Part shown: piece after piece, positions 28,715 through 36,889 of the stretch | Layout of the letters: each line of letters opens with the position of its first letter | How positions within the stretch are numbered: the first letter of the stretch is position 1 | Source: Clostridium drakei | GTDB taxonomy: Bacteria; Bacillota; Clostridia; Clostridiales; Clostridiaceae | Length of the DNA: 64,000 nt | Direction of reading: 5' to 3' | NCBI RefSeq assembly: GCF_000633595.2 | Contig: NZ_JIBU02000050.1 | Location: 1-64,000, forward strand | Translations under genes and position numbers: made by a program | Notes under the pieces: generated by a model | Databases searched by the model: none | What the model was told of the DNA's origin: nothing | The model's input: the letters and a program-made list of their open reading frames with translations, nothing else

Positions 28715-28916
28715 ATACTCTTTAAAGTATTGCAATAGTATTTGGTATACCAAACGCAATTTTTAATATAAAAATGCATGTCAAATACTTATGTTTTTAA
28801 ATGAGTACTGCATTAAAATTTTTCCTCTTACCTATGTCCTAAATAAGAATTAATTGGTATGAATTAGAAATGTAAATTGTAGATGCCAAATGCTATTGCA
28901 ATACTTTAAAGAGTAT
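28715..28916. repeat. 31-bp inverted-repeat pair flanking 140 bp
   Basis: The segment 28715-28745 (beginning ATACTCTTTAAAGTATTGCA) and the reverse complement of 28886-28916 match at 30 of 31 positions. The 140 bp between them contain no ORF. No target-site duplication or transposase gene is visible. Its arm ends in TTTGG, which forms half of the TTTGGTATACCAAA palindrome. Inversion of the interior would rebuild the same palindrome at the right-hand arm, next to the thioredoxin-fold gene. It could be an invertible element, a MITE remnant, or a large RNA stem. Confidence 0.65.
28741..28754. promoter_or_regulatory. Candidate third GntR operator upstream of thioredoxin-fold gene
   Basis: TTTGGTATACCAAA is a perfect 14-bp palindrome containing TTGGTATACCAA. 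It shares the TGGTATACC half-site with the two operators at 21586-21722 but with the half-sites fused rather than spaced. It lies 206 bases before the ATG at 28960. Confidence 0.6.
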
Positions 28917-28959
28917 TAAAACATCAAATGGAAAATTAATAAATAGGAGGTAATTTACG

Positions 28960-29289
28960 ATGTTAAAAAAATTAAATGACAATAATTTTGAAGGTTTTGT
29001 AGGAGACAGTTTTTATTCTGTGATAGGGTTTTATTATCCTTCTGTAAAAAATGGTGATAAAATGCTAAATGTGATGGAAAGTTTTGAAGAGACACATGGT
29101 AACATAGCTTGCGGAACAATGGATATTACAGAACAAGAAATACCAGATGAATATGGGATTGGAGAAGATGAAAGTCCAGTTATAGTTGTATTTAAGCAGG
29201 GAAATGCAATTAAAGCTATAACTGAATTTTCATCAGAAAATATTCAAAATGCAATTACTCCTCCAGGGAAAAATATAACTTTACAATAA
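28960..29289 (+). CDS. Thioredoxin-fold protein lacking the CXXC motif (109 aa)
   Basis: The pattern is thioredoxin-like: strand VIGFYYPS, helix KMLNVMESFEETHG, strand IACGTMDITEQ, then DESPVIVVFKQGNAI with the cis-Pro loop, and a C-terminal helix ENIQNAI. At the active-site position it reads YPSVKNG, so neither redox Cys is present; the only Cys is in IACGT. Ordinary disulfide exchange is therefore excluded. It may act as a binding or chaperone module. Context (GntR-type palindrome upstream, end of the oxalate locus, own terminator) suggests that it belongs to the oxalate regulon. RBS TAGGAGGTAA is strong. Confidence 0.75.
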   Translation: MLKKLNDNNFEGFVGDSFYSVIGFYYPSVKNGDKMLNVMESFEETHGNIACGTMDITEQEIPDEYGIGEDESPVIVVFKQGNAIKAITEFSSENIQNAITPPGKNITLQ

Positions 29290-29331
29290 TATAATCAATA
29301 GATGGATTATGTATATATGTAATGCATTAAA

Positions 29332-29396
29332 AAGCAACCTTCAACTGTATAAAGGCTTGTATATGATATAAGGTTCAATACAGTTGAAAGTTGCTT
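29332..29396. terminator. Long hairpin terminator closing the oxalate locus
   Basis: AAGCAACCTTCAACTGTAT (29332-29350) pairs with ATACAGTTGAAAGTTGCTT (29378-29396) with one mismatch. It separates the oxalate locus from the convergent chemoreceptor gene. Confidence 0.75.
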
Positions 29397-29442
29397 ATTA
29401 GTGCATAAACATAATATTTATATTAAATGAAAATTATATTCT

Positions 29443-31170
29443 TTATACTTTGAACATTAACGCAGATTTTTCAAGATTGTCCGCACTATCTTTTACGTTA
29501 TGTACTTGTTCAACTACATAATTTGTCATTTCCACTACACTAGATGTTTTTGAAGCTATATTTGTGGTACCTTCAGCACCTTCATTTGAAGTTAAAGTTA
29601 TTCCATTTAATGATTGGGTCATGCTTAACATGAGCTTTTGAATTTGTTCAATTGCTATGCTAAAATCATTGGATAAATTAAATACACTTTCGGCATCCTT
29701 ATTATATATTTCCCCTGTCTGAACCATTGAGATATAGTCATTATGTACTTGTTTATCAATAAATTCTAATATTTCATTAGAGCTTTCTGCTAGATTTTTT
29801 ACTGAGGTTAATACTATTTCTGTTATGTTTTGTATTTCATTTACAGTGTTAGCAGAACTCTCTGCTAATTTTCTTATTTCATCTGATACTACTGCAAAGC
29901 CTTTACCAGCTTCACCAGCTCTAGCAGCTTCTATAGCTGCATTTAGAGCAAGAAGATTAGTTTCAGATGTTATCTGTAATATAGTATCAGATAGTACTTT
30001 AATTTGTTCAACTGATTTTGATTTTTCTATTGCATTTTTTAAATTTTTATTAGTTGAAGAATATACTTCATTTGCACTTTGCTGAGATGATAGTGCAGTT
30101 GATTTTACTGAATTTGCTCTACTGCTTATTTTTTTTGATTTTAGAGCAGTTTCTTTAGCCTTGCAAGTAACATCCTCTATAGTATTTTTTATTTTATGTG
30201 ATGTAGCATTTATTTCTTGTGTGGATGCAGAAGTTTCTTCCATACCAGCTGAAAGCTGTTCTGTTGTTGCAGATACGTCTTGTATATCCATATTTAGTTT
30301 TACTAAACTATTATCAGCATTGTTTATCATGGACTTAATATTAGAAGACTCATTAATTACAGATATTAAAGCTTCTCTAATAGAAACTTTCATTTTATCT
30401 ATAGCCTGTAGCATTGTACCAAATTCATCTTTACTAATTAATAGTTTAGAGGGTATGTCTTTAGTAAAATCTCCTTTGGCGAGTATTCCCAAATAGTTTG
30501 TTGCTGTACTTAATGAAAATACAATAGGTTTTACTATTGAAATTGTAAGTAAAGCACCAAGAAGTATGGCAATAATTAAAATAATTATAGATATCCTTAG
30601 TGATTGGGTATAAGCTATTTGAGTTTGATTATATGTGTCATCGACTTTTTTCATATGGTATTTAACTAGAGTATTTGCTCCAGAACGAAAACTGTCTAAA
30701 ACACTTGTGTTATTAGCAGAAAAATAAGCGTATATGTCTTCAGATTTTACATTCCCAGAAGAAGACATATCTTTTATTTTTGTACATACTTCAGTATACT
30801 TTGGTAACTGTTTTTCTAGTTTATTTACAGAATCTTTTTCTGATTGGGTTAAATTAAGGGCTTTATATTCATCAATATCATTTTTTATTCCTTTAAACTT
30901 TGAATCTATTTCGTCTAAGAAAGCTTTTTGGTTTTGCTTGTTTCCATTGTTTTGAATTAGATTAAGCAAATCATATTGTACAGTTCGGGACTGTATTCTC
31001 ATGTCGTCCATTATATTTATAGCTTTAATATTTTCATCGTGAATGTTAGATATGTTTTTATTTGATTTTTCGTTAAAGTAATATCCTGTGAAGCTGATAA
31101 TAAAACAAAATGATAATAAAATAACAGATAATATTGAAATTTTATATAGCATTTTTAAATTTTTAAACAT
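29443..31170 (-). CDS. Methyl-accepting chemotaxis protein
   Basis: This 575-aa receptor has a first membrane helix (residues ~8-30), a helical extracellular domain of about 160 residues of the four-helix-bundle type, a second helix (~191-212), a HAMP region and a long coiled-coil signalling domain. The hairpin tip is intact: [37 protein letters not shown]. It would signal through CheW/CheA, none of which is in the window. The ligand is unknown. GGAGGTAT precedes the ATG. It stands alone and ends against the oxalate-locus terminator. Confidence 0.92.
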   Translation of the reverse strand: MFKNLKMLYKISILSVILLSFCFIISFTGYYFNEKSNKNISNIHDENIKAINIMDDMRIQSRTVQYDLLNLIQNNGNKQNQKAFLDEIDSKFKGIKNDIDEYKALNLTQSEKDSVNKLEKQLPKYTEVCTKIKDMSSSGNVKSEDIYAYFSANNTSVLDSFRSGANTLVKYHMKKVDDTYNQTQIAYTQSLRISIIILIIAILLGALLTISIVKPIVFSLSTATNYLGILAKGDFTKDIPSKLLISKDEFGTMLQAIDKMKVSIREALISVINESSNIKSMINNADNSLVKLNMDIQDVSATTEQLSAGMEETSASTQEINATSHKIKNTIEDVTCKAKETALKSKKISSRANSVKSTALSSQQSANEVYSSTNKNLKNAIEKSKSVEQIKVLSDTILQITSETNLLALNAAIEAARAGEAGKGFAVVSDEIRKLAESSANTVNEIQNITEIVLTSVKNLAESSNEILEFIDKQVHNDYISMVQTGEIYNKDAESVFNLSNDFSIAIEQIQKLMLSMTQSLNGITLTSNEGAEGTTNIASKTSSVVEMTNYVVEQVHNVKDSADNLEKSALMFKV

Positions 31171-31645
31171 TTATGATACCTCCTAAGCTATTTTAAATTT
31201 TATCTTGAATTTTGAAAGCATAATTATTATGAAATAAGACTAAAATTTCTTTTAAACATGGAATTTAATATGTATTACTTAGTGAATTGAAGTCTATATA
31301 AGTTTTGTGAGTATTAAATAATAAAGAAAAACTATTCATTTTAATGCTAAATTGAGTGTACATAAAAATATGGTTAATAATCCTGTTAAAATTATACTAT
31401 ATAAGAATTTTAATGTCAATTTGTAATAAAATAAAACATTATATTACAAATTATTCATATTATACAATATAAAGTTAAAAACTATTTACTATAAAGAATT
31501 TTAATCATAAAAAATAAGCTTATTTGTGAAAAATTTAAATATATGTTTACAACAATTAGAAATTAAAATAAATTATTGATAAGTAATAGGTCATGTTATA
31601 AAATTTTAGATATGATGAAAGGCTTACAGATAAAACTGTGAGCCT
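31171..31645. other. AT-rich intergenic region with one terminator
   Basis: No ORF with an RBS was found. A hairpin at 31618-31647 (AAAGGCT-ACAG with CTGT-AGCCTTT) overlaps the stop of the histidine kinase gene and probably terminates it. The chemoreceptor promoter should be in the part nearest 31171. Confidence 0.5.
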
Positions 31646-33079
31646 TTAAATACTGTAAATATCAGAAAACTCAATGTTGACTTTTTCCATGCAATTTTGA
31701 TTTTCGTTTAATAGAGTAGAACTAGAAATTGGCATTTTTTCAGGTATTATTCTTATAGGAAATTTCATGGTAAATTCACTTCCTAAGCCAAGGGTGCTGT
31801 TGACAGTTATTTTACCACTATGTTTTTCAACTAATGATTTTACTATGGCTAGTCCTACGCCACTTCCTTCACATTCCCTTGATAACGATTTATCAATTTG
31901 GTAAAAGCGTTCAAATATAATTGGAAGCTTGTCTTCAGGAATTCCCTTTCCATCATCTTTCACTGAGATAATTATATGATCTTGTCTATCATATAAGCTG
32001 ACCCATATATTGCCTTCAGGTTTTGAGAATTTTATAGCATTTGAAATCAGATTTAATATTATTCTTTCAAACTGATCTATATCAATAGCCATTATCTTTT
32101 CTTCCACATTAGTGTCAAAGGTTATTTTTATACCATTAGATTTTATATATTGTGCTACTGATAATACAATATTTTCGACTACTTCTACAATATTCAAGTT
32201 TTTCAATTGAATATCAAAAAAATTTGAATCAATTTTAGTTAAGTCAATTATATTATTTACCAATCTTAACAATCTATAACTGTTCTGCTTAATTATATCG
32301 ATATATTTTTTTTCAGTATTTTCATTAATTTTTTCATTTAAATGTGTAGAACTTTTTTCGTTTAATAGTTGTAATGCTGATAAAATTATAGTTAAAGGTG
32401 TTTTTAATTCATGTGAAATATTTGAAAAAAATTCAGTTCTTATTTTATTAGACTCTAGTGCTTCTTCTAGTATTTTATTATTTTCTTTTAGTTCTAATTC
32501 AGAATTCTTCAGTACAGACCATTCAGATTCACTTTTTATTAAAGTGTATTTATGATTACGAATAACATCAGCAATTTGAAAAGAAGTGCATTTCAATAAA
32601 TTATATAGGCATATAATTGTAAAAGGAAAATTGTCAATAATATTATTGAGATGGGTTTCACAATCAGAAAAGTTGAACCATAAATTTTTATCAATCCAAC
32701 CGATATCACCAATAGCTTTTACGCCTACAAAACCTTTAGTCTTAGCAAGTTCTATATATTTAAGCCATCTATTTGTCACTTTTTTTCTATGAAAATTATC
32801 ATCATTAATATACCAATCAATATAAGGTATTAACAATAACTGATGTTTCATAATATATTGTTCTATATTATTGATGGATTTTTTCAATATTTTTATAATT
32901 ACATTTTTGTCAATGCCACTATAAACCCAAATACATAGTTCGTCATTTTCAAGTCCAGCTTTAATATAATTTACTAATATATCTGAGAAATCATCTCTTG
33001 ATAAATAAAACATACACATATGCGTACTCCACGATATTTTTCCAAGACCCTTAATTCCTGATTCTCTTAGTATTTCCAA
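31646..33079 (-). CDS. Orphan sensor histidine kinase with MEDS domain
   Basis: The protein has no membrane helix. Residues ~15-175 match the MEDS sensory domain (HMCMFYLSRDDFSDILVNYIKAGLENDELCIWVYSG at the start), followed by a coiled linker, a HisKA domain with phospho-acceptor His in FFSNISHELKTPL (about residue 223), and an HATPase with N-box NLISNAIKFSKPEG and G-box DDGKGIPEDKL and GSGVGLAIVKSL. MEDS domains are thought to sense small C1 or hydrocarbon-like ligands. No response regulator is adjacent. The start is best set at TTG 33079, since GGGAGGA lies just upstream; the longer frame (ATG 33094) would place the RBS inside the gene. Confidence 0.85.
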   Translation of the reverse strand: MEILRESGIKGLGKISWSTHMCMFYLSRDDFSDILVNYIKAGLENDELCIWVYSGIDKNVIIKILKKSINNIEQYIMKHQLLLIPYIDWYINDDNFHRKKVTNRWLKYIELAKTKGFVGVKAIGDIGWIDKNLWFNFSDCETHLNNIIDNFPFTIICLYNLLKCTSFQIADVIRNHKYTLIKSESEWSVLKNSELELKENNKILEEALESNKIRTEFFSNISHELKTPLTIILSALQLLNEKSSTHLNEKINENTEKKYIDIIKQNSYRLLRLVNNIIDLTKIDSNFFDIQLKNLNIVEVVENIVLSVAQYIKSNGIKITFDTNVEEKIMAIDIDQFERIILNLISNAIKFSKPEGNIWVSLYDRQDHIIISVKDDGKGIPEDKLPIIFERFYQIDKSLSRECEGSGVGLAIVKSLVEKHSGKITVNSTLGLGSEFTMKFPIRIIPEKMPISSSTLLNENQNCMEKVNIEFSDIYSI

Positions 33080-33584
33080 TTTTATTCCTCCCATAGAATT
33101 TATTTGATCCTTAAATGAGTATTTTATTTTGGTTGAAAATTAAACATATAAGTATTTTATTTTAGAGTTTATCAGAAGGCTTGTAAACAAACTAGTTGTA
33201 TTTTTAGTACGCTTTAAATCTAGTTATTTTTTTCTTAAAATTTATCCTAGAATATAAAGTAATTAATTATATACATAATACCACAATTAGTCATAAAATT
33301 CTATATAATGTATATTACATCAAAAAAATACATAAAAGTTGAATATTCTAATCACTTTAAAATATTTAATAGTTAATTTAGACATATTAAACATTAAATA
33401 GAAAATACTATATGTATATTAGTGTAATCAATAACTACAATGTATACATATTGTAATAAAGTTTTAACAATTACGTATTGAAAAAAGAACAAATGATGGA
33501 TAAAATTCTTCGTATTACAGGAAAGACATAATTTAATATGTTTTTTTGCAACATGGAAAAAATTCCACTATTTGTTCATTTGGT

Positions 33585-33602
33585 TTAGCTTTTTAATTTC
33601 AT
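33585..33602 (-). CDS. Five-codon leader or remnant ORF behind a BlaI-type operator
   Basis: On the minus strand, operator 33622-33641 is followed by AACAGGAGTG and then ATG AAA TTA AAA AGC TAA. The RBS and its spacing are good, but the reading frame ends after five codons (MKLKS). It may be a leader peptide or the 5' stub of a deleted target gene. The 100 bases beyond it hold no continuation in any frame that I could find. Confidence 0.35.
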   Translation of the reverse strand: MKLKS

Positions 33603-33621
33603 TGATAATCACTCCTGTTAA

Positions 33622-33641
33622 TTGTTTACACACGTAAACAA
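33622..33641. promoter_or_regulatory. BlaI-type operator downstream of the BlaR1-like gene
   Basis: TTGTTTACACACGTAAACAA has perfect 8-bp arms around ACAC. The core TACACACGTA resembles the two sites at the blaI promoter and the MecI/BlaI consensus TACA-N2-TGTA. The surrounding gap 33095-33670 otherwise holds no intact gene. Confidence 0.6.
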
Positions 33642-33670
33642 AATGTGTGAAAAAATTTATATTTTAAATT

Positions 33671-35050
33671 TTAGGCATCTTTCATAACAATTGGTTTAAT
33701 TTTTTGTCCATTATCTACGCGGATTGTGTAGCTTCCCTTAGTAAGCTTTCCTGTAGTTTCAATTTTTACATTTTCAGTATCTTCTTCAGGGATATTTATA
33801 ATCTCATTTTTGGGATTGCATTTTTCAAATAATACTTTTTTATCATTATAAATTTTTATATTTACTGTTCCAAATTTGGTATCTGAAGTTACATTTATAC
33901 TATAAGATTTTTTATTTGTATTTATTTTGTAAAAATCTTTTCCATCCCACAATTCAAAGGTAGTATTCCATAAATTTTTATCAAAGGTTGCAGAAGAATT
34001 CACTTCACTTACAGGTATTGAATTTAAGTTACCTTCTGTTTTTAAGTTAGAAGCTTTTGTCAACCCTGTAGATCCTATAAGGGTAATTGCTAAAATACCT
34101 AAAATAATGCTTTTTAAAGAAACTTTTTTATATTTTAATATCAAGGTAATTCTTTTTTTTATTTCTGATTTATCTTTAATCATTGAAGTTGTTCCAAGCA
34201 GTGTATTGTAGTTAGTATTTATTTCTAATATTTTTATAATTGTATTGCCATAGTGTATATTTTCTGCATCATTTAAGTATTTAAGAACATCTGAATCACA
34301 GGAAATTTCACAATCTTGTTTCATTTTGTAAAAACCATATCTTATTATTGGGTTAAACCAATATATAGTATTTAGAATTATGATAATCCAATTAATTACT
34401 ATATCCAATTTCTTAAAGTGGCAAAGTTCATGCATTATAATATATTTGAGTTCCTGACTGGAAATGCTTTCTGCTGTTTTTCTAGATATTAAAATTATAG
34501 GGTGAATTATTCCTTCTAAGCAAGGACTGATTGCATAATCAGTGTACATTAAAGTAAATTTCTTTTTTATATTCATAGTTTTCATGCAGTTATTTAATAC
34601 TTCATTAAAATTTGAAATATAATTAGTATCTGAAAGCTTTTTAATAATTTTAATTTTCTTAGTGCCATGAAGAGTAAAAGTAATTGAACACAGTATTCCA
34701 AATATCCATATGAAAAGTAATATGCTTTTATAATTTAATTTATTATTGGAATTTTTTATACTTTCGCCATTGTCTATATCTTTATAATTAATATCATTTT
34801 TGCATATTGTTTTTAGTGGAGTATTTATAATTCTTTGTTTTTCAATTAAGATATTAGATATATTAAATATGCTTAAGTTGCTTTGTAATTCATATGGTAT
34901 AGTAAGTTTTATTATTAAAAGAAACCATATAAAGTAATGAAATTTAACATTTAATTTGTCCTTTAAAATTGTTTTTGTTAAAAGTATTAATATTACAAGT
35001 ATGCTTCCATTTATAGACATAAAAAAAATTGTTTCCATTAAATTTAGCAT
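33671..35050 (-). CDS. BlaR1/MecR1-like M56 membrane metallopeptidase with atypical sensor domain
   Basis: The N-terminal half has the BlaR1 layout: three membrane helices, then a zinc-protease loop with HELCH in LKYIIMHELCHFKKLD (about residues 207-211), and a further helix near 312-335. BlaR1 proteins cleave or relieve the BlaI-type repressor when their extracellular domain is acylated by a beta-lactam. Here the C-terminus is only about 125 residues, predicted beta-rich (for example SINVTSDTKFGTVNIKIYND, ETTGKLTKGSYTIRVDNG), and lacks the SxxK and KTG motifs of the penicillin-binding sensor. A different signal is therefore likely. The start was set at ATG 35050 (AGGTGA RBS); the open frame begins at 35068, just after blaI. 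Confidence 0.85.
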   Translation of the reverse strand: MLNLMETIFFMSINGSILVILILLTKTILKDKLNVKFHYFIWFLLIIKLTIPYELQSNLSIFNISNILIEKQRIINTPLKTICKNDINYKDIDNGESIKNSNNKLNYKSILLFIWIFGILCSITFTLHGTKKIKIIKKLSDTNYISNFNEVLNNCMKTMNIKKKFTLMYTDYAISPCLEGIIHPIILISRKTAESISSQELKYIIMHELCHFKKLDIVINWIIIILNTIYWFNPIIRYGFYKMKQDCEISCDSDVLKYLNDAENIHYGNTIIKILEINTNYNTLLGTTSMIKDKSEIKKRITLILKYKKVSLKSIILGILAITLIGSTGLTKASNLKTEGNLNSIPVSEVNSSATFDKNLWNTTFELWDGKDFYKINTNKKSYSINVTSDTKFGTVNIKIYNDKKVLFEKCNPKNEIINIPEEDTENVKIETTGKLTKGSYTIRVDNGQKIKPIVMKDA

Positions 35051-35069
35051 AACAATATCACCTGCCATT

Positions 35070-35459
35070 TTATTTTTTTGAAGAATTATTACTTGACTTG
35101 GTTAAGATTTCCTTTAATTCTTCAATCTCATCATTGGATAACTTTTTATTATTAACAAAATTTAATACCATAGAATTAATAGAACCATTGAAAATTTTAT
35201 TTAGAAAAGATTTGCTCTCTTCATTTATATAATCATTTTCAGAAATCAAAGCATGATAATAATATTCCTTTCCATCTTTACGAAAACTAATAATATCTTT
35301 TTTTAGTAGTCTATTTATTAGTGTTTTTATGGTATTAGGTTTCCAGCTACTTTTGCTTTCAAGTTTTTCTATAATTCTATTTGCTGTTATTTCAGGTGTT
35401 CTCCATATAATTTTCATTACTTCTAATTCTGCATTGGAAATACTAGAATTGTTTTTCAT
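35070..35459 (-). CDS. BlaI/MecI-family transcriptional repressor
   Basis: This 129-aa protein starts ISNAELEVMKIIWRTPEITANRIIEKLE, the classical BlaI winged helix, followed by WKPNTIKTLINRLLKKDIISFRKDGKEYYYHALISE. The C-terminal helix region mediates dimerisation and contains the stretch normally cleaved after induction. It sits upstream of and is co-transcribed with the BlaR1-like protease. Two TTACATATGTAA-type sites lie in its own promoter, so autorepression is expected. GGAGATT precedes the ATG. The induction signal is unknown because the partner lacks a beta-lactam sensor. Confidence 0.92.
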   Translation of the reverse strand: MKNNSSISNAELEVMKIIWRTPEITANRIIEKLESKSSWKPNTIKTLINRLLKKDIISFRKDGKEYYYHALISENDYINEESKSFLNKIFNGSINSMVLNFVNNKKLSNDEIEELKEILTKSSNNSSKK

Positions 35460-35487
35460 AGAATAAAATCTCCTTTCTAAATATTGT

Positions 35488-35525
35488 TTACATATGTAAT
35501 TGATATTTTAATATTACATGTGTAA
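35488..35525. promoter_or_regulatory. Paired BlaI-type operators in the blaI promoter
   Basis: TTACATATGTAA (35488-35499, perfect palindrome) and TTACATGTGTAA (35514-35525) both contain TACA-N2-TGTA, and their centres are 26 bp apart. Both lie directly upstream of the BlaI-like gene. Confidence 0.75.
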
Positions 35526-35684
35526 ACAGAAAAAGTCAATGATAATAGAAAATTAATGCTTTAATAGTAAAATTATTATATTCCTCAAACAGAGTAATAA
35601 TTATTGTGGTATAATCATCAATAATAAATAAAATATGGATATTTTAAAGTGTATTATGTATAGATCAATTAAAGGAGTGATAAT

Positions 35685-36866
35685 GTGACAGGAAAATACA
35701 TAGTGTCTCATTTTATAAAAAACTATGAGGATACTAGTGATATAAAGGTAAGAGAAAGGTATGGTATTTTAAGTGGTATTTTAGGAATAATAATAAATTT
35801 AATACTTTTTATAGTGGAAATTATTATTGGATTTATAACCAACAGTATTGCTATAATTGCTGATGCCTTTCATAATTTAATTGATGTAACAAGTTCTATA
35901 ATAGCTCTTGTTGGCTTTAGATTGTCAAATAAACCAGCGGATAAAGGTCATCCTTTTGGTCATGGAAGAATGGAATACATATCTGCACTAATAGTTGCAT
36001 TTTTAATTTTAATGGTTGGATTTGAATTTGTTAAAACTTCTTTTGGCAGAATTATGCATCCAGAGCCAGTAATCTTTAATGTTACCACCTTAATAATTAT
36101 AGCTTTTGCTATACCTTTAAAGTTATGGCTCAGTTATTTTAATAAATCTTTAGGTAAAATAATTAATTCATCTACCCTTGAAGCTACAGGTAGAGATGCT
36201 TTAAATGATGTGGCAATATTAAGTGGTGTAATTATTTCATTATCATTTAGTTATATGTTTAAAATAAATATAGATGGATATGTTAGTATGATTGTAGCAA
36301 TATTTATAATGCTGTCAGGAATATCCTTGATAAAAGAAACAATAAATCCACTTTTAGGCGAAGCGCCTGATCAAGAGTTAGTAAATGAAATAAAAGATTC
36401 AGTGCTTGAATATGAACACATTTTAGGTGTACATGATATTATAATTCACAATTATGGTCCAGGAAGGTCAATGGCTTCTCTTCACGCAGAAGTTCCAAGT
36501 AATATATCAATTATGAAAATCCATGAAATAATTGATAAAGGGGAAAGAGAGCTTTCAGAAAAATATAATATGTTTATTGTTATTCATATGGATCCAATAT
36601 GCCGTGATTCAAAAGAAATAGTTGATGCTAACCATACAGTTCAGAAAATACTTGCTAAATTTCCTGTTATAAGTTCTTTTCATGATCTTAGAATAATAGG
36701 AGAAGGTGAAAATAAGAATCTTGTTTTTGATATAGTAATAGGTTTTGATAAGGAGATAACAGAAGAAGCTGAGGAAAAACTTAAATTAGATATTGATAGT
36801 GGAATTAAGGCTGAGCATGCTGGATATAATGTAGTTGTAACTATTGATAGGGATTATGCAAGTTAA
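35685..36866 (+). CDS. Cation diffusion facilitator (CDF) metal exporter
   Basis: This 393-aa protein has six predicted membrane helices (residues ~25-235), with the family metal site motif IIADAFHNLIDVTSS in helix 2 and GRDALNDVAILSG in helix 5. A C-terminal cytoplasmic domain with the CDF ferredoxin-like fold follows, with duplicated beta-alpha segments (GVHDIIIHNYGPGRSMASLHAEV, FHDLRIIGEGENKNLVFDIV). CDF proteins export Zn, Mn, Fe or Co with proton antiport; the metal is not evident. The start must be GTG 35685, since the overlapping ATG is followed at once by a stop; RBS AAAGGAGTGA. It is followed 23 bases later by the DUF116 gene. Confidence 0.92.
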   Translation: MTGKYIVSHFIKNYEDTSDIKVRERYGILSGILGIIINLILFIVEIIIGFITNSIAIIADAFHNLIDVTSSIIALVGFRLSNKPADKGHPFGHGRMEYISALIVAFLILMVGFEFVKTSFGRIMHPEPVIFNVTTLIIIAFAIPLKLWLSYFNKSLGKIINSSTLEATGRDALNDVAILSGVIISLSFSYMFKINIDGYVSMIVAIFIMLSGISLIKETINPLLGEAPDQELVNEIKDSVLEYEHILGVHDIIIHNYGPGRSMASLHAEVPSNISIMKIHEIIDKGERELSEKYNMFIVIHMDPICRDSKEIVDANHTVQKILAKFPVISSFHDLRIIGEGENKNLVFDIVIGFDKEITEEAEEKLKLDIDSGIKAEHAGYNVVVTIDRDYAS

Positions 36867-36889
36867 CTTGTGATGAGGTGAAATTAATT

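Noticed and set aside
28715-28916. Insertion sequence or CRISPR repeat
   Set aside because: Only one inverted pair is present, with no transposase, no target duplication and no series of spaced direct repeats.
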